Source: a virus. From it: a stretch of 31,819 bases of DNA. The stretch is taken from IMG/VR virus record IMGVR_UViG_3300017986_000079, positions 1-31,819 of that record; one strand, 5' to 3'. The notes below the pieces were generated by a model. It saw nothing but the letters and a program-made list of their open reading frames with translations, did no database searches and was not told the DNA's origin. The translations under genes and the position numbers were made by a program. Of this stretch, positions 7,529 through 20,400 are shown in pieces. Numbering within the stretch: the stretch's first letter is position 1; every line of letters begins with the position of its first letter.

Positions 7529-7981
7529 ATGAGCACAACAGAAAAAAATATTTACAAGCAAATAGTAGTACCGGGTAATCAGTCACAAAACGAAGTTCCG
7601 GAGCAGAGAGCATATAGAGGAATTAGTACTGTTGATCCTGATGCTTCTGATTTTGTGCTTTATGATATTGCTTTAATAAAACAAGATATTATTAATCATT
7701 TTCATATTAGACAAGGTGAAAAATTAAGTGATCCGGGATTTGGTACAATTATTTGGGACGTTTTGTTCGAGCCATTAACAGATCAATTAAAAGAAGCAAT
7801 AGCTAATAACGTTACTCGAATAATTAACTACGATCCTCGAGTATCTGTTGAAGAAGTAGTAGTAGATAGTTATGAAAGCGGAATACAAATAGAGTGTACA
7901 TTAACTTATAAACCATATAATATTTCTGAAAGTATGAAAATGAAGTTTGATGAAGATGCAGGCTTTGCAGTTAGAAATTAA
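7529..7981 (+). CDS. 25: gp25-like baseplate wedge protein
   Basis: Small wedge protein of the gp25 family, which in T4 clamps gp6 and helps nucleate the sheath. It has 150 residues (T4: 132). The family core is clear: D-I-A-L-I-K-Q-D-I-I-N-H-F (about residues 46-58), I-R-Q-G-E-K-L-S-D-P-G-F-G-T (about 61-74), then L-F-E-P-L-T (about 80-85) and I-I-N-Y-D-P-R-V. The ATG lies 7 bp after the spike gene's stop, and the gene leads into gp6, the usual order of spike, gp25 and gp6 in contractile tails. A frame-internal late promoter-like string just upstream is probably coincidental. Confidence 0.92.
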   Translation: MSTTEKNIYKQIVVPGNQSQNEVPEQRAYRGISTVDPDASDFVLYDIALIKQDIINHFHIRQGEKLSDPGFGTIIWDVLFEPLTDQLKEAIANNVTRIINYDPRVSVEEVVVDSYESGIQIECTLTYKPYNISESMKMKFDEDAGFAVRN

Positions 7982-8001
7982 GTGCGTATATAATTTAAAA
8001 A

Positions 8002-8009
8002 AATAAATA
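8002..8009 (+). promoter_or_regulatory. late promoter element upstream of gp6
   Basis: AATAAATA differs from the T4 late element TATAAATA at one base. It lies in the 49-bp gap between gp25 and gp6. Expected transcription start is near 8015, followed by GAGGAAAG (8019-8026) and the gp6 ATG at 8031, so the leader would be about 16 bases. Confidence 0.6.
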
Positions 8010-8030
8010 CACTATAACGAGGAAAGCAAC

Positions 8031-11000
8031 ATGTCATCAACAGATAGACAAAACAGATTATTATTAGCGGAAGATTGGAAAAGAATCTATCAGTCATTTC
8101 GCAATGCAGATTTTAAGTCTTATGATTTTGATAATCTAAGACGCACAATGATTTCTTACTTACGTGAGAATTACCCAGAAGATTTTAACGATTATATTGA
8201 AAGTTCAGAATATCTGGCACTTATTGATATGATTGCTTTCTTAGGTCAAAATATTGCTTTCCGTATTGACCTAAATGCCCGTGAAAACTACTTAGAATTA
8301 GCAGAGCGCCGTGAGAGTGTACTACGTTTAGCAAGATTGCTTTCCTACAATGCTAAACGTAATAGAGCAGCCAACGGCTTACTAAGAATTGAAGCAGTAA
8401 GTACTACAGAAGAATTAACAGATTCTAACAATATTAATTTAGAAAACCAAACAATTCAATGGAACGACCCTTCTAATCCAGATTGGTACGAACAGTTTAT
8501 TAGAGTTATAAATGCTTCGCTGCCAGTTAACGGAACATACGGTAGACCTATTAAAAAAGGTACTGTAAATGGTATTCCTACAGAACAATATAGAATGAAT
8601 AGTACAAATACTGACGTTCCTGCTTATAGTTTTACTAAAACAGTTGACGGCAAATCAGTACCATTTGAAATTGTTTCTACAGATATTAACGACGGATCTA
8701 TTGCAGAAGAAGCACCTTTTCCAGGAAATAATTTTGCATTTCTTTATAGAGAAGATGGCCGAGGAGTAGCAAGCTCTAATACAGGATTTTTTGCACACTT
8801 TAGACAAGGTAAAATGGATCAAGGACAATTTAATGTTTCTAATCCTTCTACAAGTCAAGTTGTTGCTATTGATGCAAGAAATATTAATGAAACAGACGTT
8901 TGGCTTTATAAGTTAGATAGTTTAGGTAATGAACAAGAGTTATGGTCTAAAGTTGATACAGTTGAAGGCAATAATGTTATCTATAATAGCCTTAATAAAA
9001 ATATAAGAAATATTTACAGTGTTCTTACACGAATTGAAGACCGAATTAGTTTAATTTTTAGTGACGGTGTTTTTGGAAATTTACCGCAAGGAAATTTCCG
9101 AGTATTTTATCGTACAAGTAAAAATCAAAGACTTATTATTACTCCAGATAATTTAAAAGGAATTGCAGTTCGTATTCCTTACATATCCAGAGCAGGTAAA
9201 ACAGAAACTGTTACACTAACATTTGCATTGAAATATACAGTTGACAATTCGTCAATTTCAGAGTCTAATGCAAGTATTAAAAGAAATGCACCATCAACTT
9301 ATTATACACAAAATAGAATGGTTACGGGAGAAGACTATCAATTAGGACCTTTAACTGTAAGCCAAGAAATTGTAAAAGCAAAAAGTGTAAATAGAACTTC
9401 CAGTGGAATTAGTAGATTTTTTGATCTTGTTGATGCAACCGGAAAATATTCTACAACTAATCTATTTGGCACAGACGGTGCAGTATATAAAGATTACCTA
9501 TCAATAAAAAACAGTTTTACATTTGATAATTTAACAGATATTGAAGGACAAATAGTAAACACAGTACAACCTATTTTATCAAGTATTAATATAAGAAATT
9601 ATTACTATGATCAATTTCCAAAAATTTTAATTGAAGATTTAGGAGCAACATGGGTTCCATTAAGTAGCGATACTAATTATTTTACAGGACGTTTAGAAAA
9701 CGCCGCAGGAGTATTAGTTAAAGTAGGCACATTTACAGGTTCTAATATGAAATTTGTAAAAGCAAATTCGTTACTTAAATTTGTTCCACGTGACGGTTAT
9801 CATTTTCTTAATGGTAAAGAAGAACCAGGAGAACCAGATTATAGAGGCGGCACAAATTATAAATGGGTTAAAGTTGTTAGCGTTATTGGAGATGGAACAG
9901 AACAGCAATTAGACGGCACTGGACCAATTCTATTTAATGATGAAATTCCAGCTAATTCAAAATTAGTTGAAATACGAACAGCATTACCTTCAACACTTAC
10001 AGATGATGTACAATCTCAAGTAACAAATCAAATTTTTGCATATAAAACCTTTGGCTTAAGATATTCAAGAAACGACGGAGAGTGGAGAGTTATAACAGAA
10101 AATAACTTAGACGCAAGCGGTAATTTTAGCACAGGTAAAACTGGAGATACAACAAACCAGCAATTAGACGCCAGTTGGCTATTAAAGTTTAACACAGACG
10201 GCGAAAAATATACAATAACTCATAGAGCTATGAGATATGTTTTTGAAAGTGATAAAGATATACGTTTTTATTATGATTCAAGCGACAAAATTTTTAATAA
10301 CAAAACTGGAAAAATTGTAAAAGATAAAATTAATGTTTTAAACATAAACACTAAGCCTGATAGTAGTGAACCGTTTAACTTAGATTATACTTGGGAAATT
10401 GTCGAGGAATATCGTGATGCAGAAGGCTATGTAGATAGTAAAAAAATTCAAGTTAGTTTCTTTGATGATGATTCCGACGGTGTTGTTGATAATCCAGAAA
10501 TTTTTGATGACATTGTAGATGAAACTACAAATCCAATAGATAAAGTTGTAGTACAAAAGAAAATTACAACAACCGACGGCGTAGAAGATTATGTTTATAT
10601 TGACAAAAACAGTATTAATTTAAAAATACTTGAAACTAAAGAAAGTCTCGGAGCATTAAGTGCGTATGATGATCAAACGGTATTTTATTATATTAAGGAA
10701 GATATTTTTGAAGTACTTAACGGAACTACCAGCACATTGTCAATAACAACTGATTATAAAGCAAACATTGGCAGAGACGGATTAAAATTTCAATATATAC
10801 ATGCCGCAGATCAAAATAGTAGAATTGACCCAAGTGCAAGTAATATAATAGATACATATCTTTTAACCAGAGGTTATGATACAGAATTCCGTAAATGGAT
10901 TGATGATGCTATAGCAGAAAAACCACTTCCTCCAAGTAGTGACACTTTATATTTGACCTATGCATCAGATCTTAATAAAATTAAATCACTTAGTGACGAA

Positions 11001-11486
11001 GTTATCTATCATCCAGTTAAGTACAAAGTACTATTTGGAAATAAGGCGTCTACAGATTTGCAAGCTACGTTTAAAGTTGTTAAAAACCCAGACTTAGTGT
11101 TAAACGATAACGAAATTAAATCAGAAGTTATCAGTGCAATTAATAAATTCTTTGCATTAGATAATTGGGACTTTGGAGAAAGATTCTACTTTAGCGAATT
11201 ATCAACATATGTAATGAATCAACTGGCGCCAAAAGTTGTTACTTTTGTAATTGTTCCGGTACAAGAAGATCAAACATATGGTTCTTTACAAGAAATTAAA
11301 TCTGAATCAGATGAAATTTTTATCAGCGGTGCAACAGTGCAGGATATTGAAATGATTGATGCTATTACAGCAGGAAGATTAAAGGCATCAGGTGCCTTAA
11401 CTACAGGAATAGAAAATTCTACTACTGGAATACAGAGTAGTACATCTATTATTAGTACAGACAACAGTGGAGGTCTTAGTTACTAA
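8031..11486 (+). CDS. 6: enlarged gp6-like baseplate wedge protein
   Basis: gp6 forms the inner ring that ties baseplate wedges together and controls expansion on contraction. This protein has 1,151 residues; T4 gp6 has 660. The N-terminus is a clear match: W-K-R-I-Y-Q-S-F-R-N (17-26), L-R-E-N-Y-P-E-D-F-N-D-Y (44-55), then a long helical segment ending in R-L-A-R-L-L-S-Y-N-A-K-R (about 100-111). Around 337-437 there are I-F-S-D-G-V-F-G and Y-T-Q-N-R-M-V-T-G-E-D-Y, the pattern shared with gpJ-type wedge proteins. The C-terminal block (993-1078) holds Y-K-V-L-F-G and N-W-D-F-G-E-R-F-Y-F-S-E-L. Between about 560 and 990 lies an extra region with an Asp-rich D812-D-D814-S-D816-G-V-V-D820 loop resembling a calcium site. 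GAGG stands 8 bp before the ATG. The stop codon overlaps the giant gene's start as TAATG. Confidence 0.9.
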   Translation: MSSTDRQNRLLLAEDWKRIYQSFRNADFKSYDFDNLRRTMISYLRENYPEDFNDYIESSEYLALIDMIAFLGQNIAFRIDLNARENYLELAERRESVLRLARLLSYNAKRNRAANGLLRIEAVSTTEELTDSNNINLENQTIQWNDPSNPDWYEQFIRVINASLPVNGTYGRPIKKGTVNGIPTEQYRMNSTNTDVPAYSFTKTVDGKSVPFEIVSTDINDGSIAEEAPFPGNNFAFLYREDGRGVASSNTGFFAHFRQGKMDQGQFNVSNPSTSQVVAIDARNINETDVWLYKLDSLGNEQELWSKVDTVEGNNVIYNSLNKNIRNIYSVLTRIEDRISLIFSDGVFGNLPQGNFRVFYRTSKNQRLIITPDNLKGIAVRIPYISRAGKTETVTLTFALKYTVDNSSISESNASIKRNAPSTYYTQNRMVTGEDYQLGPLTVSQEIVKAKSVNRTSSGISRFFDLVDATGKYSTTNLFGTDGAVYKDYLSIKNSFTFDNLTDIEGQIVNTVQPILSSINIRNYYYDQFPKILIEDLGATWVPLSSDTNYFTGRLENAAGVLVKVGTFTGSNMKFVKANSLLKFVPRDGYHFLNGKEEPGEPDYRGGTNYKWVKVVSVIGDGTEQQLDGTGPILFNDEIPANSKLVEIRTALPSTLTDDVQSQVTNQIFAYKTFGLRYSRNDGEWRVITENNLDASGNFSTGKTGDTTNQQLDASWLLKFNTDGEKYTITHRAMRYVFESDKDIRFYYDSSDKIFNNKTGKIVKDKINVLNINTKPDSSEPFNLDYTWEIVEEYRDAEGYVDSKKIQVSFFDDDSDGVVDNPEIFDDIVDETTNPIDKVVVQKKITTTDGVEDYVYIDKNSINLKILETKESLGALSAYDDQTVFYYIKEDIFEVLNGTTSTLSITTDYKANIGRDGLKFQYIHAADQNSRIDPSASNIIDTYLLTRGYDTEFRKWIDDAIAEKPLPPSSDTLYLTYASDLNKIKSLSDEVIYHPVKYKVLFGNKASTDLQATFKVVKNPDLVLNDNEIKSEVISAINKFFALDNWDFGERFYFSELSTYVMNQLAPKVVTFVIVPVQEDQTYGSLQEIKSESDEIFISGATVQDIEMIDAITAGRLKASGALTTGIENSTTGIQSSTSIISTDNSGGLSY

Positions 11487-14400
11487 TGGCTTATAATGAT
11501 GATCAAAAACCGCAAAATTTACCAGCAGGAAACACTACTCCTCGTAGAAAAAGTGCTGATCACTTACCTCGATATTTTAGAACAAATGTAAACAATAAGT
11601 TTTTATCGGCTACAGTTGATCAATTAATTCAGCCTGGTGTTGCTGAAAAACTAAATGGATATTATGGTCAAAAAAATGCTAAAGGATACCAAAAAGGCGA
11701 CTTTTATATAGGTGATGTTTCTAAATCAAGAGAAGATTATCAACTTGAGCCAGTATCACTTGTTAAAGACGATCTTAATAATATAGATTTTTATGCAGAT
11801 TATAACGATTATATTAATCAATTAAATTCGTTAGGATCTGCAATTGATGATCATAGTGTTTTAAATAGACAAGAATATTATGCATGGAATCCACATATTG
11901 ATTGGGATAAATTTGTAAATTTTCGAGAATATTATTGGCTACCTAATGGTCCGCAAACTATACAAATTGCTGGAGAAACTGACGAGGTAACTAAAACATA
12001 TCAAGTAACCAGTGTTAACAACGGTGAACATTATGGATATGTATTCAATCCAGACGGTCAAACTCAAAATCCAACATTAACGTTATATAGAGGTGTTACT
12101 TATAGATTTGAAATTGATGCATCAGGAAATCCGCTATCTTTTAGAACAAGAAAAGAAACAGCACCAATATTTAGACCAAACATAAGTTATTTTAGAGGAG
12201 ACAAAGTACAATATGAAGGCTCAATATATTTGTGTACTGATAATCACAATGCAGGTAATGAGCTTGACATAGAATTTTGGGATTTAGACACTACATTTAA
12301 TTTAACTACTAATGTTTCTGCACAAAGTATTGATAATGGAGTTATTGAATTAACTTTAGATGCAAGTACGCCTAATTTAATTTACTATATGTCAGATAAT
12401 GATGTATTTGCCAGTGGAACAATTAATGTATTAGACTTAGTAGAAGCATCGTCTATTAATGTTGAACAAGAAATTTTAAAATTAAAAACTTATACTACAG
12501 GAACTGGAGTATCGTTGTCAAATGGTATGAAAGTAGAATTTGTAGGAAATGTAACACCTGAAAAGTATGCAGAAGGTGCATGGTATGTAGAAGGAGTAGG
12601 TTCTGAAATTGATTTAATATCAGAAGTTGATTTAAGTACACCGAGTGCATATACTGATGATATAGAAATAGGATTTGATAATGACGAAAACGGCTTTGGA
12701 GTTTTACCGTTTTCCGAAGCAGTTGGATATCCATTAAACAAAGATTACCTTACTATAAACAGAGGAAGTCGAGACGGAAACTTATGGTCTAAATATAATA
12801 GATGGTTTCACAAAGATGTTATTGAAAAATCAGCAGAAGCAAACAAACAAGTATCTAACATTGATCAAAGTCAACGTGCAACACGACCTATTATTGAGTT
12901 TAACGCTAATTTAAAATTATATAATTTCGGAACTAAAAGAAAACTAACAATAGACTTAGTTGACTCTTTTACTAAAGATGTTTTTAGTACTATTGAAGGC
13001 TCTGTAGGTTATAATATTGACGATGTTGATGTTACTAACGGAATGAGAATTCTGTTTACAGCAGATCCAGATCCACGAGTTTACGGAAAAATATTTGAAG
13101 TTAAATTTATAACTTTCCAAAACAAGAGACAAATTACATTACAAGAAACTGAAGACACAGACCCATTACTTAACGAAGTATTATTATGTAATCAAGGTAC
13201 TGTTAATAGAGGTAGAATGTTATGGTTCGATGGAAGTGTTTGGAAATTAGCACAACAAAAAACTGAGATTAACCAAGCACCTCTTTTTGACGTGTTTGAC
13301 GAAAACGGAAATAGTTATTCAGATACAGAAGTATTTGATTCTACAACATTTGCTGGAACAAAAATATTTTCTTATGCACAAGGGTATGGAGCAAATGATA
13401 CAGAGTTAGGATTTCCGTTAGAATACAGATCAATAGAAAATGTAGGCGATATAGTTTTTAAATTTAACTTACTTGATGATGTTATTAATTGTGCTTATAT
13501 TGGTGAAGATGTAATAACTAAACCTTTGTCAGTTGGATATATTAGACAATATCCTAAAAGAAATACTTGGAAAACATTAAGTGGTTGGACTAAGGCAAGT
13601 TTATTAAGTAATCAGCCCGTCATTAGACAATATATTAATGATAACACAAGAACATTTTTTACACTTGATGTTTATGAAAATAGTGCTTTGTTAGATGACT
13701 TATGGTTAAGAGTTTTTGTTAACAATAATTTAAAATTTGAAAATACAGATTTTACTATAGGATCAGACAATAATAATAATTTAACAATTACATTTAACTA
13801 TGAATTATCTGAAGGTGATGTAATTATTCTTAAAACAAGATCGTCTGCGGAAAAAACACAATACGGCAAATATGAAATTGCAAGTAATTTAGAACGAAAT
13901 CCGTTAAACCAAGATATTACAGAATTTACATTAGGTGAAGTTAACGACCATGTTGGTACTATTATAGAAGAATTGACTACGTTTTCAGGAGTGTATCCTG
14001 GATTTAGTAACCTAAGAGATTTAGGCGAAGTGTCTCAATATGGTAAAAGAATTGTAAAACATTCGTGTCCAATAAATTTACCTTTATATCATATAGTTGA
14101 TAAAGAAGCTAATATAGTTAAATCATTAAAATTTGCACGTAGAGAATACGGAAAATTTAAAAGATCCTTTTTACAAAAAGCAAATGATCTTGGATTTAGC
14201 GGCCCTGTTAAAGATCATGTTGATTTAATTTTAAACGAATTAACAAAAGATAAAATAAAAACAATGCCGTTTTATTTTAGTGATATGGTTCCTTTTACAG
14301 GATCTGTAAGATCAACAACAGAAGTTTTAGATGAAGAAAATAACTTCTTTGCATTAAACAAAATTTATAATTTTTCACAACCAAGTTCAGATGCAGTACA

Positions 14401-17400
14401 AGTGTATCTTAACGGAATTCAATTAATATTAAACAAAGATTATACATTTAATGATCAAGGGTTTGTAATTATCACAGCAAATAAATCGCCAGGCGATATT
14501 ATTGATATTTACGAATACGAATCAACTAACGGAAGTTATGTTCCACCGACTCCTACAAAATTAGGAATTTATCCAAAGTATGAGCCTAAAAAATATATTG
14601 ATAACACATACTTAGAACCTCAAGAAGTAATACAAGGACATGATGGAAGTATTACTGTTGCATATGATGATTTTAGAGATGACTTAATATTAGAACTTGA
14701 AAAAAGAATTTATAATAATATTAAAGTTGACTATGACCCTGATATGTTTGACATCTATGATTACATACCAGGACATAGTAGAAATACAGGAATAGAACAA
14801 TCACAAATTAACGATTCAATGATTAGTGATTTTATTCAATGGATTCAATTAGTTGACGAAGATTATACAAACAATACATTTTTTGAAAGAGAAAACTCGT
14901 TTACATTTAATTATACAGGAGTGTTTGATCCGCAAGATAGACCGTTAAACGGTTGGTGGAGAGCAGTTTACAAATACGCTTTTGATACAGACCGTCCTCA
15001 TACACATCCTTGGGAAATGCAAGGGTTTAGTATTAAACCAGATTGGTGGGAAGACCAATATGGGTCTGCACCTTACACAAGCAATAACCTATTAATGTGG
15101 GAAGATATTGAAAAAGGCATTGTGCGTTTTCCAGATACTCCAGGGGTAAGTGTTCCTAAATTTGCAAGGAATAATATAACAAATAATATACCAGTAGACG
15201 AAGACGGAAATCTACTAAGTCCAGTTTATAGTAGTTTTGTTAAAAGTTATAACACAACTGAGTTAAATCGTAATTTTGTTTTTGGAGATCATAGTCCAAT
15301 TGAAACAGCTTGGAGGAAAGGTTCTGAATACCCATTTTCATTAATTACTGCTTTGGTTTTAAACCAGCCAGCAAGAACATTTGCGTCAATATTTGATAGA
15401 GTTAGACAGACAAAAAATTTATTAGGTCAAAGAAATTATCTTGGTCCTAATGAACATATTACTTTACAGAAACTTGTTTTTCCAAATGACGTTAATGAAA
15501 CTAACAGAGTATTTACATCTGGTTTAATTAATTATGTTTACGATTATTTGGCAAGTAGTGTTACTACTACTTTTAATAATTATAAAAATCGTTTATCAAC
15601 AATTAATAACCAACTTGGATTTAAAATTGGTGGTTTTACTACCAAAGATAAATTTAAACTAATATTAGATTCAAGAACACCTTTAAATAAAGGTAATGTT
15701 TTTGTACCAGAAGAAAACTATAATATTTTCTTAAACAAAAGTTCACCTGTAAAAAGTATTACATATAGCGGTGTAATTATAGAAAAACAAAGTTTTGGTT
15801 TTATTGTAAGAGGCTACGATCAAGTAGCGCCGTATTTTACATATAATCCTGCAATACCCTTACAAAATGATCCTCTTATTAATATTGGAGGAATAAATGC
15901 AAGTTTTGTTGAATGGGATAGTAGAAAAACTTATGTTGCAGGTGCAATAGTACAGCATCAAAATAGTTTTTATAGAGTTGTAGAAACACACGACAGCGGT
16001 CAAGAATTTGACGAAACTAAATTTGTAAAAATTCCTGAATTACCAGTACAAGGCGGCCGCGAAGCGTATTTTAGAAAAGCATTTAAAAACAACTCAGAAA
16101 GATTGCCATACGGTACTGTGTTTAAAAATATACAAGATTTAGTTGACTTTTTATTAGGATACGGTTATTGGTTAGAAAAACAAGGTTTTGTATTTGATTT
16201 TTATTCAGCAAAAGACGAATTTGTTTCTAATTGGCAAACAAGTGCAAAAGAATTTATGTTTTGGACTACACAGAATTGGAATGCTGGTAGTGTAATTACA
16301 TTAAGTCCGGGAGCATTTCAAATTAAATTTATTAGTGAATATTCTGTAGTTGATGATATTTACGATACATTTTATGGATATAGTTTATTAAAAGCTGACG
16401 GCAAAAAGTTACAACCAGAAAATGTTACGTTAACAAGAGAAAATCCAAAAGAATTTATTATTAAACCTAAAGCAACAGAAGACGGAATTTATTCTGTTCG
16501 CTTGTCGTTAGTACAAAAAGAACATGCTTTGATTATAGATAATAAAACAGTATTTGGCGATATTATTTACGATCAAGAACCTGGTTATAGACAACAAAGA
16601 CTTAAAGTTTTAGGATATAGAACAGATAATTGGGACGGAAGTTTAAATATTCCTGGGTTTGTTTTTGATAACGCCAAAATAACTGAATGGAAACCATGGC
16701 AGGATTATGCAATTGGAGACCTTGTAAAGTATAAAGAATTTTATTATAGTGCAAAAAATAAAGTAACAGGAACAGAAGTATTTGTAGCTTCGGAATGGGT
16801 TAGGTTGTCTGAAAAACCCGAAATGGGTCTAATTCCAAACTTTGAATATAAAACTAATCAGTTTGCTGATTTTTATGACTTAGATACAGATAATTTTGAT
16901 GTTGAACAACAAAAATTTGCACAGCATCTAATTGGATATCAAAACCGTGACTATTTGGCAAACATTATTAATGATGATGTTAGTCAGTACAAATTCTATC
17001 AAGGAATGATCCAAGATAAAGGTTCAAAGAACGCTCTTACTAAACTTTTTGATGTTCTTGGCAGTGCAGACAAAGACAGTTTAGAGTTTTATGAAGAATG
17101 GGCAATTAAACAAGGTCAATACGGTGCGGCACAAGGGTTTGAAGAAGTTGAATTTATTTTAGATGAAGATCAGTTTAAATTACAGCCTCAAAGTGTAGAG
17201 TTAGTAAATCAAATTCGAGGTGACGAAACAGACTTAGTTTATAGAATACGTCCGTTTGAAGTATTTTTACGTCCAACCGATTATGATCATAAACCGTTCC
17301 CAACAACATATGTTGATAAAACATATACAAAAAATAGCGGCTATGTTAATCCAGAAGACGTTGACTTTACAGTTTCAACATTTGATAATATTACAAACAT

Positions 17401-20400
17401 TGATTATACTAAATTATCATACGGAGATATTGTTTGGGCAGGAAATGTTGGATTAGGATGGGATGTCTATTTGTATACAAGTGCAGACATTGTTTTAGAA
17501 TCTGTAAGTGCAGAAAAAGAATTTGTATTTAAAACATTGCCTACAATGTTTAGCGAAGGCGACATTATTGGTATAGAATATACCGATGCTGAAGGAGTAG
17601 AAGTTAAAGAACTTGCAAAAGTTACTCAAGTTCTTAATAATAAAATTAAAGTTAATAATACATCTGCTCAAGAGTCAGAAACAATAACTAATCCGATTAT
17701 TTCAAGGTTTATTAGTGTGCGTGTAAAAGACTTTGACGAAGCTTCTAAATTAGTCCAAACTTTTAAAACAAATATTGGAAAGATTTGGATTGATGAAGAT
17801 TTAGATAAAAAATGGAGAGTTATAGAGCAGAAAGCCTCATTTGAAGAGCATCAAGTTATATCAAATACTGAGTCTGGATTACGTAATCAATATGGGATTT
17901 CAATAGACGCAAGTGATAATAATACACTTTTAGTAGTTGGCTCGCCAGATGACGATGACGGAAAAGTTTTTGTTTATGTTAGAGCTGGTAACTCAGGTGC
18001 TTACTCGCTAAATCAAGTTGTAGAACCAGAGTTAGGAATTGCAGATTCTAATCAAAAATTTGGAGCATCAGTTGCAGTTACTGATAATGGAAGATATTTA
18101 ATAGTTGGTTCTCCTGAAGCATCAAATGTTCGTAGTACATTTAAAGGCGATTATGATAGCTCTCAAGATTATAGCCAATTTGATATTGTTACTTACAAAG
18201 ATAATAATTGGCAAGCAACAAAAGACATCGAAGGCGCCGAAGTAAACATTAATTTTGGCAGTTTTGAATCAGTACCTGAAATATTAAGAGACTTGGGCCA
18301 AATAGAAAGTAACGCCGATATTAAACCTGCGCTACTCACAGGTGATTATCCTTTCACAAATATTAATACAGATCACTTTTTAATTAAAGCACCGTTTGAT
18401 ATGTATGAAGGGTCTGGAATTGGCGATACAGTAAAATTAGTTTGGAATAAATTAACCCAAGCAAACCAAGATATTGACACATTGCAAGAAGTTTTACCTT
18501 TTGCTGATCAAGTACCTGATTTAAGTGCTGAATTTTTAACTGCTGGACATATTATTTCTGAAAAAATTGATAGTATTCTTTATGTTGAAAATAGTAATAC
18601 TATTCCATTAGTAGGTCAAATTGTAGAAACACAAACTGGATTTGGTGAAGTTTCTTATACGTTTAATGACGGTGCAAAAGCAACAATTTATATTAAAAAT
18701 CAAAACGGTACATTTGGATTCTTTGGATCGTTAACTACAAGCATTGGTGAATTTGTTGGTGAGTATGTTACTGTTGCACCAAATGATACTGTAGCCGATG
18801 CAGACGAAAAATGGGGCGGTTACTGGAGAGTTGAAAAAGCACCTTATCTTGTAAGTTCTATAAATTCTGATGTAGGACGAGGTTTAGTTTACACTGATGT
18901 TATTCCGTCTGGTAATCCTGATCCAAATAGATTTTACTATAATATTTTAAATTATCAAACTGATATATCTTCAAGTTTAGATTCAATTCATAGTCAAATT
19001 ACTACATTAAGTTATCGAGGTAATCCTGGCCCAGGCGGGGTAACAGATGACTTTGAATCGTCTTTATGGGTAGCAAGAGCACCTAAGCCGTTAACGGATG
19101 TGTTAAATGTAGTTGCTCCAGGAGATCAAAGTAATGATACTGTTGATTTCTTCTATAATGATTTGCCTAATTATAATACAGGTAATTTTAATAATCCAGA
19201 AGATATTGGTCTTGGCGTTGAGCAAATGAATAAAACGCACACAATATATGATGTGTGGGATGGATACATTGATTTTAGAATAACTAAAAACTTAGGCGGA
19301 ATTCCAATTGAACCTAAAGTTGGACTTACTGTTAGAGATGTTACTAATCTTGGAACAGCCGAAGTTATGTTTTATCAAAGATTTGATACAAATAATGGTA
19401 GAATATATGTTAAAAATGTTACAGGTAACTGGGCAGTTGGTAATTTATTTGGCGAAAACAGAGAAATTGAGTTTTTAGCAGATGGTTCTGGAGATGCACT
19501 TTATGATCCAATTTCGGGATCTCGTGTTTTTGGTCAGATTGAACAAAGAGCATTTCCGTTAGATGAAGCAAATATTGGTAAACTTGTGGTGTTTGATAAC
19601 TCTGCAACTATTAATGTTCAAGATGTTGATGCTGATGTAACCACAAAAGAAGACACTATTTTAGATAACGAATATTGGTTCTATAGAGAAGAAACAGTAT
19701 TAGGTATTGCTCGTCCTGCAAACATTCCTACTATAGCCAATAACGATTGGGAATTAATTTATAACATTCCTGCATCTATTGACGGTGTGCAAAGTGGACT
19801 TACAAAAGAAGGAATGTTTTCTATCTACGAAAGAAAAGGTATTGGAGCATTTGTAAAACTTAATTCGTTTACAGTTACAGAACGCGGCAACAATCAATAT
19901 TTAGGTAGTGAATTAAAAGTTTCAAATAATAACGAATTCTATAGACTAATTGTTAAACAAACAGGTGACGGAACAAATACAAATCCTGGCAGACTTTATA
20001 TGTTTAACAATGGTGAATTTAACGGTATTGACTACGGCTGGGAATCAGCAAGAGATAAAAATTATAGAGGCCCATTTGACGATACAACATTATATTATCC
20101 ACAAGAAATTGTTTATTATAATAACAAGTTATATCAGGCAGAGATACTAAATGGACCTGGAACATTTGATGTAAGAGATTGGAATGAATTAGATCAAAAT
20201 GTTAATTACTTAGGATTTATTCCAAATAGATCAGCAAACATTGTAACAGATGCAGATCAAATTATTGAAGACGAAAATTTATTAGAATTTGCAAGAGCTT
20301 ATGATATAAGCAAAGACGGTGAAGTAATTGTTATAACAACAACATACAATGAAAATGCTGAAAATACTGTAGAAATTTATCGTAATATAAATGGACTATT

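Noticed and set aside
7965-7994. TTGCAG with an 18-bp spacer and TATAAT before gp6, as a sigma70 promoter
   Set aside because: The -35 box matches consensus at only three positions, and an early promoter for a wedge gene makes little sense. The nearby late element explains the region better.
2557-11488. TAATG overlaps (2557-2561 and 11484-11488) as programmed frameshift sites
   Set aside because: They are ordinary stop-start overlaps implying translational coupling; no slippery heptamer or fused product is indicated, and both upstream proteins end with expected C-termini.
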